From NCBI RefSeq assembly GCF_002959895.1, contig NZ_PPDD01000010.1, positions 124,001 to 188,000 of the forward strand: 64,000 nt of DNA, read 5' to 3'. This document shows positions 43,061 to 52,876 of this stretch, one piece after another. This DNA is from Veillonella infantium (GTDB lineage Bacteria > Bacillota > Negativicutes > Veillonellales > Veillonellaceae). A program made the position numbers and the translations under genes. How positions within the stretch are numbered: position 1 is the first letter of the stretch; the number at the start of each line of letters is the position of its first letter. The notes beneath the pieces were generated by a model. The model was given only the letters and a program-made list of their open reading frames with translations, was not told the DNA's origin and did no database searches.

Positions 43061-44467
43061 TTATTTATTGCTATTACCACTAGGAATTACCAACGTAGAA
43101 CGATCCACAGATTCAGCTGGCTTTACTTCAATATGAGGTACTTGTTGTGTACTTGGTACAACATTTTGCATAGATTCTGGAGCAGGTGTTGTAGTTGGCA
43201 CATAAGAGTTAGAACTAGATGATTGAGTTGCTGGTGCAGATTGTGCTGGTGCTTGTGGAGCTGGTGTTGGTGCTGGAATTTCAGCAGCTGGAACCGTTGT
43301 TGGTGTATATTTGTACGTAGGTTCCACATTAACATATTGAGAATCTGCTTCCACCGCTTCTTCAGAGCTGTAATTGTAGTTAGGCTCTGTCGTTGCCACA
43401 GCCACGTCATAGTTAGGACCAGCTTGTACTGCTGCCTCTGTATTAGAGGATGTAGCCGTATCATTACCATAGATTTTATGAACTTCCGCTAAATGTTCTT
43501 CATATGTTTTAGAGAAGTGGTTATGTCCATCTTTATCTGCTACAAAGTATAAATAATCTGTATCTTCAGAATGCAAAACTGCATCTAATGCTTTTTTACC
43601 AGGGTTCGCAATTGGACCAGGTGGCAAGCCTTTAGATACGTATGTATTATACGGGCTTTGCAATTGCGTATCACCAATAGTTACATCTTCTTTTGCATAA
43701 CCAAGTACATAGGAAATTGTCGCATCAGATTGCAATGGAATACCATGGGCTAACCGTTTTTTAAATACCCCTGCAATTGTTGGACGATCTGCATCAAACA
43801 AAGATTCACGTTCAACAATGGATGCCAATGTTACAAAGTCATGAATACTCATGTGTTGAGCTTGAATTTGTTTCTTCACAGCCGGTGTGAGGTAACGATT
43901 CATTTCGTCAGCCATCATTTGAATCACTTCACGTGGCGTTGCACCTACTGGAATTTCATAAGTACTTGGGAATAAGAAGCCCTCTACCGGATATGTAGCA
44001 GGTCTTGTACCTTTCATATATGGATATGGTACAAAGGTCTTTGCTTCTGCTAAGAAATCCTTTGCCTTCATAATTTGATTTTTTTCAAGAACGATAGCTA
44101 TATCACCAACTGTGTATCCTTCAGGAATTGTAACACGAATAGATTCTACATGACCTTCTTGTAATAAAGAAATGAGTTCGCGCACAGTTACCTTGTTAGG
44201 AATTTGGTAGTGACCAGTTTGAAGTTTATCATTGGTGCCGCTCAAATATAACCAAAGCTTAAAGCCTTGTGTGGAACGAATAAGACCTCGTTCATAGAGC
44301 ATGTCTGCAATTTCAGTGCCAGTCTGCCCTTTTTCGATGACAAGTACTTGTGTACCATCATCTTGAGCAAAGGTGTTTGGCACTAAATAAATCGCTCCCA
44401 AACCACCTGCGATGATTAATACGCCTACAATAATAAGGATTAAAATGTATCTTAAGGCTTTTCTCAC
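43061..44467 (-). CDS. mltG: MltG endolytic peptidoglycan transglycosylase
   Basis: MltG cleaves nascent glycan strands and so ends their synthesis. The 468-residue protein has an N-terminal membrane helix (about 6-30), a LysM-like region (GQTGTEIADMLYERGLIRS) and the YceG catalytic domain (about 140-330) with the Glu in VTLASIVERESLFDADRP-type context, SDATISYVLG and SPYNTYVSKGLPPGPIANPG. From about residue 340 there is an unusual Thr/Pro/Ala/Ser-rich tail of some 125 residues. The GTG start at 44467 has AAAGGAA 9 bp upstream. A terminator separates it from the preceding operon. Confidence 0.92.
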   Translation of the reverse strand: MRKALRYILILIIVGVLIIAGGLGAIYLVPNTFAQDDGTQVLVIEKGQTGTEIADMLYERGLIRSTQGFKLWLYLSGTNDKLQTGHYQIPNKVTVRELISLLQEGHVESIRVTIPEGYTVGDIAIVLEKNQIMKAKDFLAEAKTFVPYPYMKGTRPATYPVEGFLFPSTYEIPVGATPREVIQMMADEMNRYLTPAVKKQIQAQHMSIHDFVTLASIVERESLFDADRPTIAGVFKKRLAHGIPLQSDATISYVLGYAKEDVTIGDTQLQSPYNTYVSKGLPPGPIANPGKKALDAVLHSEDTDYLYFVADKDGHNHFSKTYEEHLAEVHKIYGNDTATSSNTEAAVQAGPNYDVAVATTEPNYNYSSEEAVEADSQYVNVEPTYKYTPTTVPAAEIPAPTPAPQAPAQSAPATQSSSSNSYVPTTTPAPESMQNVVPSTQQVPHIEVKPAESVDRSTLVIPSGNSNK

Positions 44468-44582
44468 GACGTTGAGTTCCTTTCTGTAACATAACAGTAT
44501 TTATCATCTTATTATACCATAAAGTCCATATTTCCCCTATATAAAAGGACATTATCATATTATGGGGCCCTTAATAAATAGC

Positions 44583-44624
44583 AAATAAAAATAGCGTATT
44601 ATCCAAAGACAATACGCTATTTTT
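44583..44624 (-). terminator. Terminator between the DUF1292 gene and mltG
   Basis: A perfect 14-bp stem (AAAAATAGCGTATT and its complement) with a 10-base loop, followed on the minus strand by TATTT. It splits the alaS-to-mltG cluster into two transcription units. Confidence 0.85.
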
Positions 44625-44637
44625 ATAAAGAAGACGA

Positions 44638-44934
44638 CTACTCGCCATCTTCCATTTCTTCATACAATTTTACTAGAGTCTCAAAAACTTCATCTTCTTC
44701 ATCTAAAGGTACGTATACTTCTACGCCTTCTTCATTTTTTTCGATGCTAGCCAAGATCATGTATGTGTCATCTTGACCTTCGTGGTCTGCCTCTTCGTCT
44801 TGTACATGTACAAGAACTGCATACTCACGACCTTCATGGTTTAGAACAACATCTTCTGTGAAGTATTGTTTATTGCCGTTTTCGTCTTCGAATTCTAAAT
44901 AATACACTTCACCTTCAAAGTTTTGGTCAACCAT
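44638..44934 (-). CDS. DUF1292 family protein (YrzB-like)
   Basis: A 98-residue, very acidic protein with the DUF1292 pattern (YYLEFEDENGNKQYF, EGREYAVLVH, EGVEVYVPLDEEDEVFETLV). Function unknown; in Bacillus the homologue yrzB sits in the same place after yrrK (ruvX). AAGGAGGG lies 7 bp before the ATG. End of the alaS-ireB-ruvX unit. Confidence 0.88.
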   Translation of the reverse strand: MVDQNFEGEVYYLEFEDENGNKQYFTEDVVLNHEGREYAVLVHVQDEEADHEGQDDTYMILASIEKNEEGVEVYVPLDEEDEVFETLVKLYEEMEDGE

Positions 44935-44962
44935 TGGAAACCCTCCTTGTGGAAAAAAAGAT

Positions 44963-45382
44963 TTATTTATTGAACTGCAAGCGATCTAAGTATCCTTGCA
45001 AAATTACAACCGCTGCCATTTTATCAATAACGGATTTACGCTTTTTACGACTTACGTCAGCTGCAATGAGTTGCCGTTCAGCCATAACCGTAGATAACCG
45101 CTCATCCCAATATGAAACAGGTAAATCGATGACTTCTTTCATCTTTTCAACGAATTCTTCAGTCTTTTCAGCTCGTTCACCTTTTGTACCATTCATATTC
45201 TTCGGCATACCTACTACAAGCTCATGTACTTCATATTCAGCAATGAGTTCTTGTAAGCGATTAAAATCTTTTTCAAGAGATGTTCTACGAATGGTTTCAA
45301 TACCTTGTGCTGTCATGAGCAGTGCATCACTACAGGCAATACCGATAGTACGGCTGCCCACATCTAATGACATAATTCTCAT
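44963..45382 (-). CDS. ruvX: RuvX (YqgF) Holliday junction resolvase-like nuclease
   Basis: A 139-residue RNase H-fold protein. [20 protein letters not shown] holds the first catalytic Asp; [10 protein letters not shown] and [18 protein letters not shown] hold the others. YqgF/RuvX is linked to 16S rRNA 5'-end processing and to junction resolution. Its ATG overlaps the ireB stop (TAATG). Confidence 0.93.
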   Translation of the reverse strand: MRIMSLDVGSRTIGIACSDALLMTAQGIETIRRTSLEKDFNRLQELIAEYEVHELVVGMPKNMNGTKGERAEKTEEFVEKMKEVIDLPVSYWDERLSTVMAERQLIAADVSRKKRKSVIDKMAAVVILQGYLDRLQFNK

Positions 45383-45642
45383 TATAGTTGTTTTGCCTTT
45401 GCGTATTCTTTCAACAATTCCTCAATCAAGTCATCCCGCTCTAAACGACGGATATCAGAACGTGCATTATTATAGCTTGTAATGTACGCTGGATCTCCAG
45501 AAATAAGATACCCTAAGATTTGATTGATTGGATTGTAACCTTTTTCTTGAATAGATTGATAAACACGAGTAAGAACCTCTTCAGCTGTCATCGGTTCATC
45601 GTCTACTTTACGGAATAACATAGTTTCATCAGAAACCTTCAT
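45382..45642 (-). CDS. IreB family regulatory phosphoprotein (UPF0297)
   Basis: An 86-residue protein: [20 protein letters not shown], then [20 protein letters not shown] and the [20 protein letters not shown] signature. The IreB family is phosphorylated by PASTA-type Ser/Thr kinases and affects cell-wall antibiotic tolerance in enterococci. The ATG at 45642 has GGAGGG 5 bp upstream; an upstream in-frame start would lie within a hairpin. Order alaS-ireB-ruvX is conserved in Firmicutes. Confidence 0.92.
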   Translation of the reverse strand: MKVSDETMLFRKVDDEPMTAEEVLTRVYQSIQEKGYNPINQILGYLISGDPAYITSYNNARSDIRRLERDDLIEELLKEYAKAKQL

Positions 45643-45669
45643 CGTATCCCTCCTTTTTATTACATTGGC

Positions 45670-45694
45670 AGGTTTCACTGTAAAAGTGAAACCT
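45670..45694 (-). other. Hairpin between alaS and ireB
   Basis: AGGTTTCAC and GTGAAACCT pair over 9 bp around a 7-base loop. There is no clear T run, so it could be a weak terminator, a processing site or part of the ireB leader. Confidence 0.5.
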
Positions 45695-45796
45695 CGCCTA
45701 CTATTATACTTGAATTAAAGCTACAAAGTCAGTAACTTTTTATGCATCATAAAATTTTTCTATAACAGATACAAGTATAATTATAAAATTATATGC

Positions 45797-48412
45797 CTAT
45801 TGTAACATAGATGTTAAAGCTTCACCACCAGCTTTTAATGCTTCCACCAATTTAGCTGGTTCTTTACCACCTGCTTGAGCCATATCTGGACGGCCACCGC
45901 CATTACCACCAGCTACTTGAGCTGCTGCTTTTACGATGTTACCAGCTTTTGCACCTTTAGCAACAACGTCTTTAGATACTTTACATACAAAGTTAACCTT
46001 ATCGTCACCCATAGCAGCACCTACGAGCACTACGCCAGAACCAGCCAATTTATCAAGGCCCATATCAGCTAGGTCACGTAATTCATCAATAGAGGAAGCT
46101 TTTACAGCAGCCGCTACAAATGCTACATCGCCAATCATAACTTTACCAGCAATGATATCTGCCGCACCAGCTGCAGAAACCTCTTTGCGAATTTGTTCTA
46201 ATTCTTTAGCAGTTTCTTTTGCTTCTGCCAATACTTGATGTAAACGTTCTTCTACTTGAGGTGCTTTAGTTTTAAGTTCGCCTGCCATACGTTCGATAGT
46301 CAAGCGATCATGTTTTGCTGCATCAAGAGCTGCGCGACCTGTAATTGCTTCAATACGACGTACACCAGAGCCGATACCCGCTTCAGATGTTAAGCGGAAT
46401 GAACTAATGAAAGCTGTATTACCCACATGAGAACCGCCACATAATTCAACGGAGAAACCAGGAACCTCTACAACGCGAACTACATCGCCATATTTATCGC
46501 CAAAGAGCGCCATCGCACCTTTCGCTTTTGCTTCGTCCATGGACATTTCAGCAATAGCTAAATCTGTAGCTTTTAAAATCTCTTCATTTACAAGAGCTTC
46601 AATTTGATCAAGTTCCTCTTGTGTTACAGGAGAGAAGTGAGTGAAGTCGAAACGCAAGTAATCTGGAGTTACTAAGGAACCAGCTTGGTTAACATGCTCG
46701 CCTAGAACCTTTTTCAATGCTGCATGTAACAAGTGTGTTGCTGTATGGTTACGAGCCATAGCAGCACGGCGATTTGTATCTACTTCAAGCGCTACATCAT
46801 CGCCTTCGGAAATGGAACCTTCCACAACAGTACCGATATGGTATACAGTGCCTTCAGGTAAACGTTTTGTATTATGAACCTCTACCTTACCCATTGGGCC
46901 AACGATAAAGCCTGTATCACCTAATTGACCGCCCCCTTCAGCGTGGAATGGTGTGGTGCGTACGATAACAGTAATTTCATCGCCATCAGCAGCTGTTTGC
47001 AAACGTTCAGAGCCTTTGCCGATCATTAATACGGAAGAAGCAGTTACAGCTTCATCTTCAAGAAGCTCTTCGTCTTTCAAGAATGTGATGTCAGGTGTTG
47101 CTACCTTAGCATCTTCTTTTATACGAGCTTCACGAGCGCGTTCACGTTGTTCCTTCATAGCTGCTTCAAAACCTTCATGGTCGATTGTAAAGCCGCGTTC
47201 AGAAGCGATTTCTTCTGTTAATTCCCAAGGGAATCCGTATGTATCATATAGTTTGAATACTTCTGTACCAGGCACAACAGTTGCTTTTTCAGCAGCAAGT
47301 GTATCAATCAAAGAATTCAACAATTCAAGACCTTGTTCCAAGGTTTGGTTGAATCGTTCTTCTTCATTTTGTACAACCCGTTTAACGAAGTCTTGTTTCT
47401 CAGCAATGGATTTAATACCAGGGCCAAGAATATCTACTACTACATCAATAAGTGGTGTTAAGAAGATACCTTCAATACCAAGTAAACGGCCATGACGTAC
47501 AGCACGACGTAAAATACGACGCAATACGTAACCACGACCTTCATTAGATGGCAATACGCCATCGGAAATCAATGCAGTTACAGCACGAGCATGGTCAGCG
47601 ATAACCTTTAAAGATACATCAGTATTTGGATTTTCGTTATATGTAACACCAGCGCATTTAGCTGTAGCTTCAATAATTGGGAAAATCAAATCTGTTTCAA
47701 AGTTTGTTTTACAACCTTGTAATACGGAAGCCAATCGTTCAAGACCAGCGCCGGTATCGATGTTTTTATGTTGCAATGGTTCATAAGAACCATCTGGCAT
47801 TTTATTAAATTGAGTGAATACTAAGTTCCAGATTTCAAGATAGCGATCACAGTCACAACCTGGTGCACAGTTAGGATCATCACAACCATGTTCAGGACCT
47901 TGGTCGAAGAAGATTTCACTATCAGGACCACATGGTCCTTCACCGATTTCCCAGAAGTTATCTTCAAGGCGTGTAATATGACTTTCTTCTACGCCACAAT
48001 CATTGTGCCATGTATCATATGCTTCTTGGTCATCTGGATATACAGTAACATACAATCTATTTTTGTCGAGTTTAATAACTTCAGTTAAGAACTCCCACGC
48101 CCAGTGAATTGCTTCTTTTTTGAAGTAGTCACCAAAGGAGAAGTTGCCAAGCATTTCAAAGAATGTATGGTGACGAGCTGTGCGACCTACGTTTTCAAGG
48201 TCACCTGTACGCATACATTTTTGGCTTGTTGTAATACGATGACAAGGAGGTACCAATTTACCTGTAAAGAAAGGCTTTAATGGCGCCATACCTGCCCCAA
48301 TCAATAATAGAGATGGATCGTTTTCTGGTATAAGAGAAAAACTATCTAATTTTAAATGTCCTTTGCTTTCAAAAAACTGCAAGTATGCTTGACGCAGTTC
48401 ATTACCCTTCAT
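45797..48412 (-). CDS. alaS: Alanyl-tRNA synthetase
   Basis: The 871-residue class II synthetase charges tRNA(Ala). Catalytic core about 1-440 (TARHHTFFEMLGNFSFGDYF, GAGLERLASVLQG), editing domain about 550-710 with the zinc-site HTATHLLHAAL and CGGSHVGNT, and the C-terminal DHHA1 domain ending GGNGGGRPDMAQAGG. Length is normal. AGGAGG lies before the ATG. I saw no T-box in its short leader; a TATAAT lies about 40 bp upstream. Confidence 0.97.
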   Translation of the reverse strand: MKGNELRQAYLQFFESKGHLKLDSFSLIPENDPSLLLIGAGMAPLKPFFTGKLVPPCHRITTSQKCMRTGDLENVGRTARHHTFFEMLGNFSFGDYFKKEAIHWAWEFLTEVIKLDKNRLYVTVYPDDQEAYDTWHNDCGVEESHITRLEDNFWEIGEGPCGPDSEIFFDQGPEHGCDDPNCAPGCDCDRYLEIWNLVFTQFNKMPDGSYEPLQHKNIDTGAGLERLASVLQGCKTNFETDLIFPIIEATAKCAGVTYNENPNTDVSLKVIADHARAVTALISDGVLPSNEGRGYVLRRILRRAVRHGRLLGIEGIFLTPLIDVVVDILGPGIKSIAEKQDFVKRVVQNEEERFNQTLEQGLELLNSLIDTLAAEKATVVPGTEVFKLYDTYGFPWELTEEIASERGFTIDHEGFEAAMKEQRERAREARIKEDAKVATPDITFLKDEELLEDEAVTASSVLMIGKGSERLQTAADGDEITVIVRTTPFHAEGGGQLGDTGFIVGPMGKVEVHNTKRLPEGTVYHIGTVVEGSISEGDDVALEVDTNRRAAMARNHTATHLLHAALKKVLGEHVNQAGSLVTPDYLRFDFTHFSPVTQEELDQIEALVNEEILKATDLAIAEMSMDEAKAKGAMALFGDKYGDVVRVVEVPGFSVELCGGSHVGNTAFISSFRLTSEAGIGSGVRRIEAITGRAALDAAKHDRLTIERMAGELKTKAPQVEERLHQVLAEAKETAKELEQIRKEVSAAGAADIIAGKVMIGDVAFVAAAVKASSIDELRDLADMGLDKLAGSGVVLVGAAMGDDKVNFVCKVSKDVVAKGAKAGNIVKAAAQVAGGNGGGRPDMAQAGGKEPAKLVEALKAGGEALTSMLQ

Positions 48413-48558
48413 GTGTATATTCCTCCTAAAATTATTTACTCTTCATTATATCGTAAAAATGACATAAAATCTATTAAAAACATTGAGATTATGCGGAATT
48501 TACCGACTTTCACAATAGCAAATATAAGGATAAAATTCAATATTTCTAGAAATGAGAA

Positions 48559-48608
48559 AAAGAGGTTATACAAATCAACAGAACATAATTGATTCGTATA
48601 GCCTCTTT
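48559..48608 (-). terminator. Terminator after the NlpC/P60 gene
   Basis: Two 20-bp arms, 48559-48578 and 48589-48608, pair with two G-U exceptions around a 10-base loop; on the minus strand a TTTTT run follows. Confidence 0.9.
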
Positions 48609-48628
48609 TAAAGCTAATATGTATTGGT

Positions 48629-49438
48629 TTATACAACGCGTTTTGCGCCGATATAGCGTTCACCCCAATAGCCAGTATCAAGATCTGCTACTGCTACACC
48701 ACGACTGGAAGTGGCGCTGATGAACTTGCCATCACCAATATAAATACCGGAGTGAGATGGACCTGGTTCATATGTTTCAAAGAATACCAAATCCCCTGCT
48801 TTTAAGTTTGCACGAGAAACCTCAACACCTACGTTATATTGTTCATCTGCTAAACGTGGTAAAGAAATACCTTGTTTTGCAAATACATATTTAACGTAAC
48901 CAGAGCAGTCAAAACCACTTGGTGTAGTACCACCAAATACATATGGTACACCGCGGTATTTGTCCGCTTCAGCCAAAATAGCATGAATGCTATTTGGTGT
49001 TTCGTTTTTCGTAATATTATTTAATTTAATATTTTTGCCAGTAATGGATTGACCAGCAACACGACGAGATGTCGCATTGTTGTTTGTGAAAGCGGATTTT
49101 GTTGCTACTGCTTTAGTCGCAGCATTTTGAGTCAATACTGCCTTCGTAGAACGAGGAGCACTCATCAATGCATTATACGTAGCAGGACCTACAATACCGT
49201 CCACTGGTAAGCCACGATCTTGTTGGAACAGACGAACTGCCCATTTCGTTTCTTTACCATATACACCATTTTTATCTGTAGCATTATAACCGTGTTTAAT
49301 TAGTTGTTGTTGAACCGCTGTAACACTTTTGCCCTTATCACCATATTGTAATGTTGTTGCACCTACCATGGCTGTTGTGGCACACACAAAAGTTAATGTT
49401 AATGCCGTTATTTTAACCTTACTATATTTTGACTTCAT
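48629..49438 (-). CDS. Secreted peptidoglycan hydrolase: PG-binding domain plus NlpC/P60 peptidase
   Basis: The 269-residue protein has a signal peptide (MKSKYSKVKITALTLTF, cleavage near VGA-TT), a peptidoglycan-binding-1 domain (about 30-85, GDKGKSVTAVQQQLIKHGY, LFQQDRGLPVDGIVG), an Ala/Thr-rich linker and an NlpC/P60 domain (about 150-269). The catalytic Cys is in GFDCSGYVKYVF, the His in SHSGIYIGDG. Such enzymes cut D-Glu-DAP type bonds in cell-wall peptides. The ATG at 49438 is chosen over a TTG at 49453; the ribosome binding site spacing is short for the ATG, so either is possible. Confidence 0.9.
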   Translation of the reverse strand: MKSKYSKVKITALTLTFVCATTAMVGATTLQYGDKGKSVTAVQQQLIKHGYNATDKNGVYGKETKWAVRLFQQDRGLPVDGIVGPATYNALMSAPRSTKAVLTQNAATKAVATKSAFTNNNATSRRVAGQSITGKNIKLNNITKNETPNSIHAILAEADKYRGVPYVFGGTTPSGFDCSGYVKYVFAKQGISLPRLADEQYNVGVEVSRANLKAGDLVFFETYEPGPSHSGIYIGDGKFISATSSRGVAVADLDTGYWGERYIGAKRVV

Positions 49439-49521
49439 ATGCTTCCTTTCCAAAAACTTTTAAAGTAAGTTATTTATTCAAAATATACTAACCGTCTATT
49501 TATTTGCATTCACAAATACAG

Positions 49522-50532
49522 CTAGTCTTCTTTGCTTTTGTGAGTATAAGTCTCAGGTGCCATAAACACATCTGCACTACTTGGTCCAAGTAATGGAGCC
49601 TCTTCTTGCTCATCAAAGTTTATAGCTGACTTAACCCAATACAAAGGCCGTTGCTTCACCTCTTCAAAAATACGACCTATATACTCGCCAATAATTCCCA
49701 GTCCGACGAGTTGAATTCCACCAATAAACAAAATTGATACGCCCAAGGTAGTCCATCCATTCAAGGCTTGACCCGTAAGATATACATACAAGAGGTGTAA
49801 TATAAGCAAGAAGCTTAACCCACCACATAGTACACCGACGTATAAGGCAGCCCGTAAAGGAACTCTTGAAAAGGCGGTTACCCCATCGAGAGCAAATCGT
49901 ATCATTTTACGCACACTAAACTTTGAGACACCTGCAAAACGAGGTGGCGCCACAAAGTGCAACTCAGCTTGTCTATACCCCAAGGCACCGACAATACCGC
50001 GCAAGAAACGACCATGTTCTCTAAACCGTTTCAATGTGCCCAATGCTTTACTATTCATGAGACGGAAATCAGATCCACCTTCAACAATAGGAACATCGGC
50101 CATTTTGTTCATTAGTTTGTAATAATACTTAGACGTGAAAGATTTAGCCCAACTAGCATCTTCAGTTGAATCGCGTATGGTGCGCACCACATCATAGCCT
50201 GACTCCCACAACCTAACAAGTTCAGGAATCAAAGCCGGCGGATGCTGCATGTCACCGTCCATTGTAATAACTGCATCTCCATGAGCATAATCAAGACCAC
50301 AAGTAAGCGCAGTCTGATGCCCAAAATTACGAGCAAGCAATAACACTTTGACATGTTTATCATTGTAAGCAATTTCACGCAATATCATAGCTGACGAATC
50401 ACTAGAACCATCGTCTACGAAGATTAGTTCATAATCGTACGTGAGTCCTGACATAACATCAGTTACAGCTTTATAAAAATTCGCTATGTTCTCTTCTTCG
50501 TTATATACAGGCACTACAATAGAAAGTAACAT
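49522..50532 (-). CDS. GT2 family polyprenyl-phosphate glycosyltransferase (GtrB/DPM1-like)
   Basis: The 336-residue protein has a GT-A catalytic domain (about 1-225): SIVVPVYNEEENI, the UDP/metal motif ITMDGDMQHPP, and SDFRLMNSKAL. Two membrane helices follow (about 230-290), then a cytoplasmic tail. This layout is that of GtrB/YkoT-like enzymes that load glucose or a similar sugar on a lipid carrier for later transfer to surface polymers. No flippase or acceptor transferase is adjacent. GGAGG lies 7 bp before the ATG. Confidence 0.88.
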   Translation of the reverse strand: MLLSIVVPVYNEEENIANFYKAVTDVMSGLTYDYELIFVDDGSSDSSAMILREIAYNDKHVKVLLLARNFGHQTALTCGLDYAHGDAVITMDGDMQHPPALIPELVRLWESGYDVVRTIRDSTEDASWAKSFTSKYYYKLMNKMADVPIVEGGSDFRLMNSKALGTLKRFREHGRFLRGIVGALGYRQAELHFVAPPRFAGVSKFSVRKMIRFALDGVTAFSRVPLRAALYVGVLCGGLSFLLILHLLYVYLTGQALNGWTTLGVSILFIGGIQLVGLGIIGEYIGRIFEEVKQRPLYWVKSAINFDEQEEAPLLGPSSADVFMAPETYTHKSKED

Positions 50533-51055
50533 AAATCCTCCAAAGTATTTTACTCACATATTTTAAGTTAATTAGTAAATTAAGGCAAATCATCAAGGTT
50601 AACAATAAACAAAATTATATCTATAAATCCAGTAATTACAATACTTTCTAGAAATCTATAGGTTTTCCTCTTCATATAGCTTTTATATAAGAAAAACAAA
50701 TAAATAATATATTTATTTATCTTCAAAACTACTCAATAACTCATTATAGAATTTTAATTTATATATATAAATTCATATAAACACTTTTAAATACTGACTC
50801 TTTATCCAATTAACAAAAATATTAAATAAATTTTCTATATGAAATCAAAGAAAGTTAAATGACTTCATCTTATATTCATAAATTACATACTTATTTGATA
50901 GCTATTATGAGATATAAAGCAGATATATATACTATATTCGTGCATAAAACACTAATAATATACAAAACTAGATTAATACACTCTCAACAAGCTAACATCA
51001 CTTAACCATTACTACATAGAGAGAAGAAAAAGACCCCCTCAAGAGTCTCTTTCTA
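50533..51055. other. AT-rich intergenic region
   Basis: About 520 bp of very AT-rich DNA between the GT2 promoter and the 3' end of the hydrogenase operon. No ORF, tRNA or clear repeat is visible. An imperfect hairpin with a T run on the minus strand near 51025-51053 may end the hydrogenase transcript. The rest probably holds the GT2 promoter. Confidence 0.4.
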
Positions 51056-51433
51056 TCATAAGCCTGCAGCATCAATCCAGGATTGTAAATCTTCCTCTGC
51101 CAGAACCATATCCTCTTCATACGCACCAGCTACAACAGGATATTTTGCAACCTCTACAGTATGCAAAATTGAGTCATCACGACCGTTTTTAAAAGTCCCA
51201 ATCCAAATACCTGAGAATTGAGATTCATACCACTCTACAGGTTGATCTGTTTCATTAAAACTAATCGTAATATGCCCGCGACCAAGGGTTTCTAATACCT
51301 CGACTTGCTCTTCTTCTGTAAGGCCTGTTTTTTCAATATAAATAGAATAGGTTTCACCATTCTCACGTAGATTCTTGAGAGCTAGACGCAATTCATTTAA
51401 TACAGCACGTACATTGTTGTAATTTTCAATCAT
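51056..51433 (-). CDS. HyaF/HupH-like hydrogenase expression protein (short form)
   Basis: The 125-residue protein matches the C-terminal part of HyaF/HupH (VEVLETLGRGHITISF, WYESQFSGIWIGTFKNGR, VEVAKYPVV), about half of the usual enterobacterial length. HyaF/HupH help assemble the Fe-S small subunit of O2-exposed hydrogenases. It is the last gene of the hydrogenase operon, 51 bp after hyaD. The short form looks complete rather than broken. Confidence 0.72.
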   Translation of the reverse strand: MIENYNNVRAVLNELRLALKNLRENGETYSIYIEKTGLTEEEQVEVLETLGRGHITISFNETDQPVEWYESQFSGIWIGTFKNGRDDSILHTVEVAKYPVVAGAYEEDMVLAEEDLQSWIDAAGL

Positions 51434-51484
51434 ATATACTCCTATATAAAGAATACCATATGTAATAGATTAAAATTCCTCCTA

Positions 51485-52060
51485 TTACTTAGCTACTACT
51501 TGCACACCCCATTGACGTAACACATTGAGAACACGTTCTATTACTTCTGGTAAAGCTTTTTGAACAGATTCACTAGGTTCAAAACCAATTTCAAGGGATT
51601 CTGGTTCCACACCAATAACCACGGCATCCTCTAGAGGATCCTCTTGAATAGCTCGGATACGCAAAATATCTTGCATTCCAACTTCGTGTACAGAAATATG
51701 TTCAGTGAAATATTGTTCCAGCTCCTTATGAGGAAACTCATATATAGTTCCTGGTGCTTCTCCACCATTAATAGCATCTACAAGAAGAATTTTCTTCATT
51801 CCACGCATATACGTGAGTAGTTCCATCCCCATAGTTCCACCATCAATAATGGAAATAGTTGGTGTAAAAGTATAGTTTTCTTTTAACTCTTTCACCACAT
51901 GAACACCAAGGCCCTCGTCAGTAAGTAATATATTCCCTACCCCAAGTAAAACAATTTCATTATTACCATCATCGTAAAGGCTATTTAAATCAATACGCGG
52001 ACCCTCAGAGTCCGCGTATTGTTCCAAGCCACTGATGATTTCAGTACTTGTATTAGTCAT
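51485..52060 (-). CDS. hyaD: Hydrogenase maturation endopeptidase (HyaD/HybD family)
   Basis: The 191-residue protease removes the C-terminal tail of the large subunit once Ni is inserted. An N-terminal extension of about 30 residues precedes the family core: VLLGVGNILLTDEGLGVHVV with the Ni-sensing acid, IDGGTMGMELLTYM, and SVHEVGMQDIL with the His ligand. It overlaps hyaC by 8 bp. The natural substrate is HyaB, encoded just upstream. Confidence 0.92.
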   Translation of the reverse strand: MTNTSTEIISGLEQYADSEGPRIDLNSLYDDGNNEIVLLGVGNILLTDEGLGVHVVKELKENYTFTPTISIIDGGTMGMELLTYMRGMKKILLVDAINGGEAPGTIYEFPHKELEQYFTEHISVHEVGMQDILRIRAIQEDPLEDAVVIGVEPESLEIGFEPSESVQKALPEVIERVLNVLRQWGVQVVAK

Positions 52061-52862
52061 TTTCTTTTAATTCTCTTTCTCTAGGATCATTAGGGTCACT
52101 TGGACGATATGTTGTACCAGATGGTTTATCAATACGTTCACCACGACGTCTTTTACCATTGAGATCTTCAATATCGATTGGATCATGAGCATAATACTTC
52201 ATACCAGAAACCATAGCAGATACTTCGCCAGATTCCTCCATAACGTCTTCTCGGAATGCCATGTACACATGGACAATAGTAAAGAACAAGAAGCCCCAAG
52301 CAATATAGTGATGGATAATATGAACTTTATATTCACCACCAAATAATGTAACAACTGGTGCAAATAAAGTTCCTAAAATACCATTAGGGTCAACCATAGA
52401 ATACATTGCAAAACCAGTCAAGATTTCAAAGAAAAACATTACGTACACCATCATATACGCCGTTCTTGCTAAAGAATTGCGAAGCCAATGATGTTCATGT
52501 TTTTGAGGGATCATCAAATAGTGCAATGTAGTTTCTTTAAGACCGTACCAATACCGTTTTTGACGGAATTTAGGCAATAGTCTGTCCCCTCGATTCCAAA
52601 GAGCACCGGCAAATCGGAAGATAAAGGAGGATGTTAAGATAACACCCGCAATGAAATGGATACGACGCATAGTTTCCATAGAAAACCAACCATCAATTGC
52701 AAAAGTTGGCTCTGGATTACCTGTAATAGCCGAAAACCCTGGATCACCAATATATAAACCAGTCCAGAATAAAGCCGTTACACTAAGCACCATAGTCCAG
52801 TGGAATATGCGTAGCCATAAACTAAATACGACATACGCCTTTTTGTCAGTATGTATTAACAT
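52053..52862 (-). CDS. hyaC: Ni/Fe-hydrogenase b-type cytochrome subunit
   Basis: The 269-residue membrane protein has four helices of the HyaC/HupC type. His ligands for two haems are in FHWTMVLSVTALFWTGLYIG, RIHFIAGVILTSSFIF, and VHIIHHYIAWGFLFFTIVHV. It anchors the hydrogenase on the outer face of the cytoplasmic membrane and passes electrons to the quinone pool. A charged C-terminal tail of about 50 residues ends the protein. It starts 14 bp after hyaB. Confidence 0.93.
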   Translation of the reverse strand: MLIHTDKKAYVVFSLWLRIFHWTMVLSVTALFWTGLYIGDPGFSAITGNPEPTFAIDGWFSMETMRRIHFIAGVILTSSFIFRFAGALWNRGDRLLPKFRQKRYWYGLKETTLHYLMIPQKHEHHWLRNSLARTAYMMVYVMFFFEILTGFAMYSMVDPNGILGTLFAPVVTLFGGEYKVHIIHHYIAWGFLFFTIVHVYMAFREDVMEESGEVSAMVSGMKYYAHDPIDIEDLNGKRRRGERIDKPSGTTYRPSDPNDPRERELKEND

Positions 52863-52876
52863 AAGTCCACCACCCT

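Noticed and set aside
46953-47495. Long plus-strand ORF opposite alaS
   Set aside because: Ser-rich translation typical of an antisense shadow of a conserved gene; no start signals.
48413-48560. T-box upstream of alaS
   Set aside because: The interval is short and lacks the AGGGTGG-ACCGCG element seen upstream of thrS.
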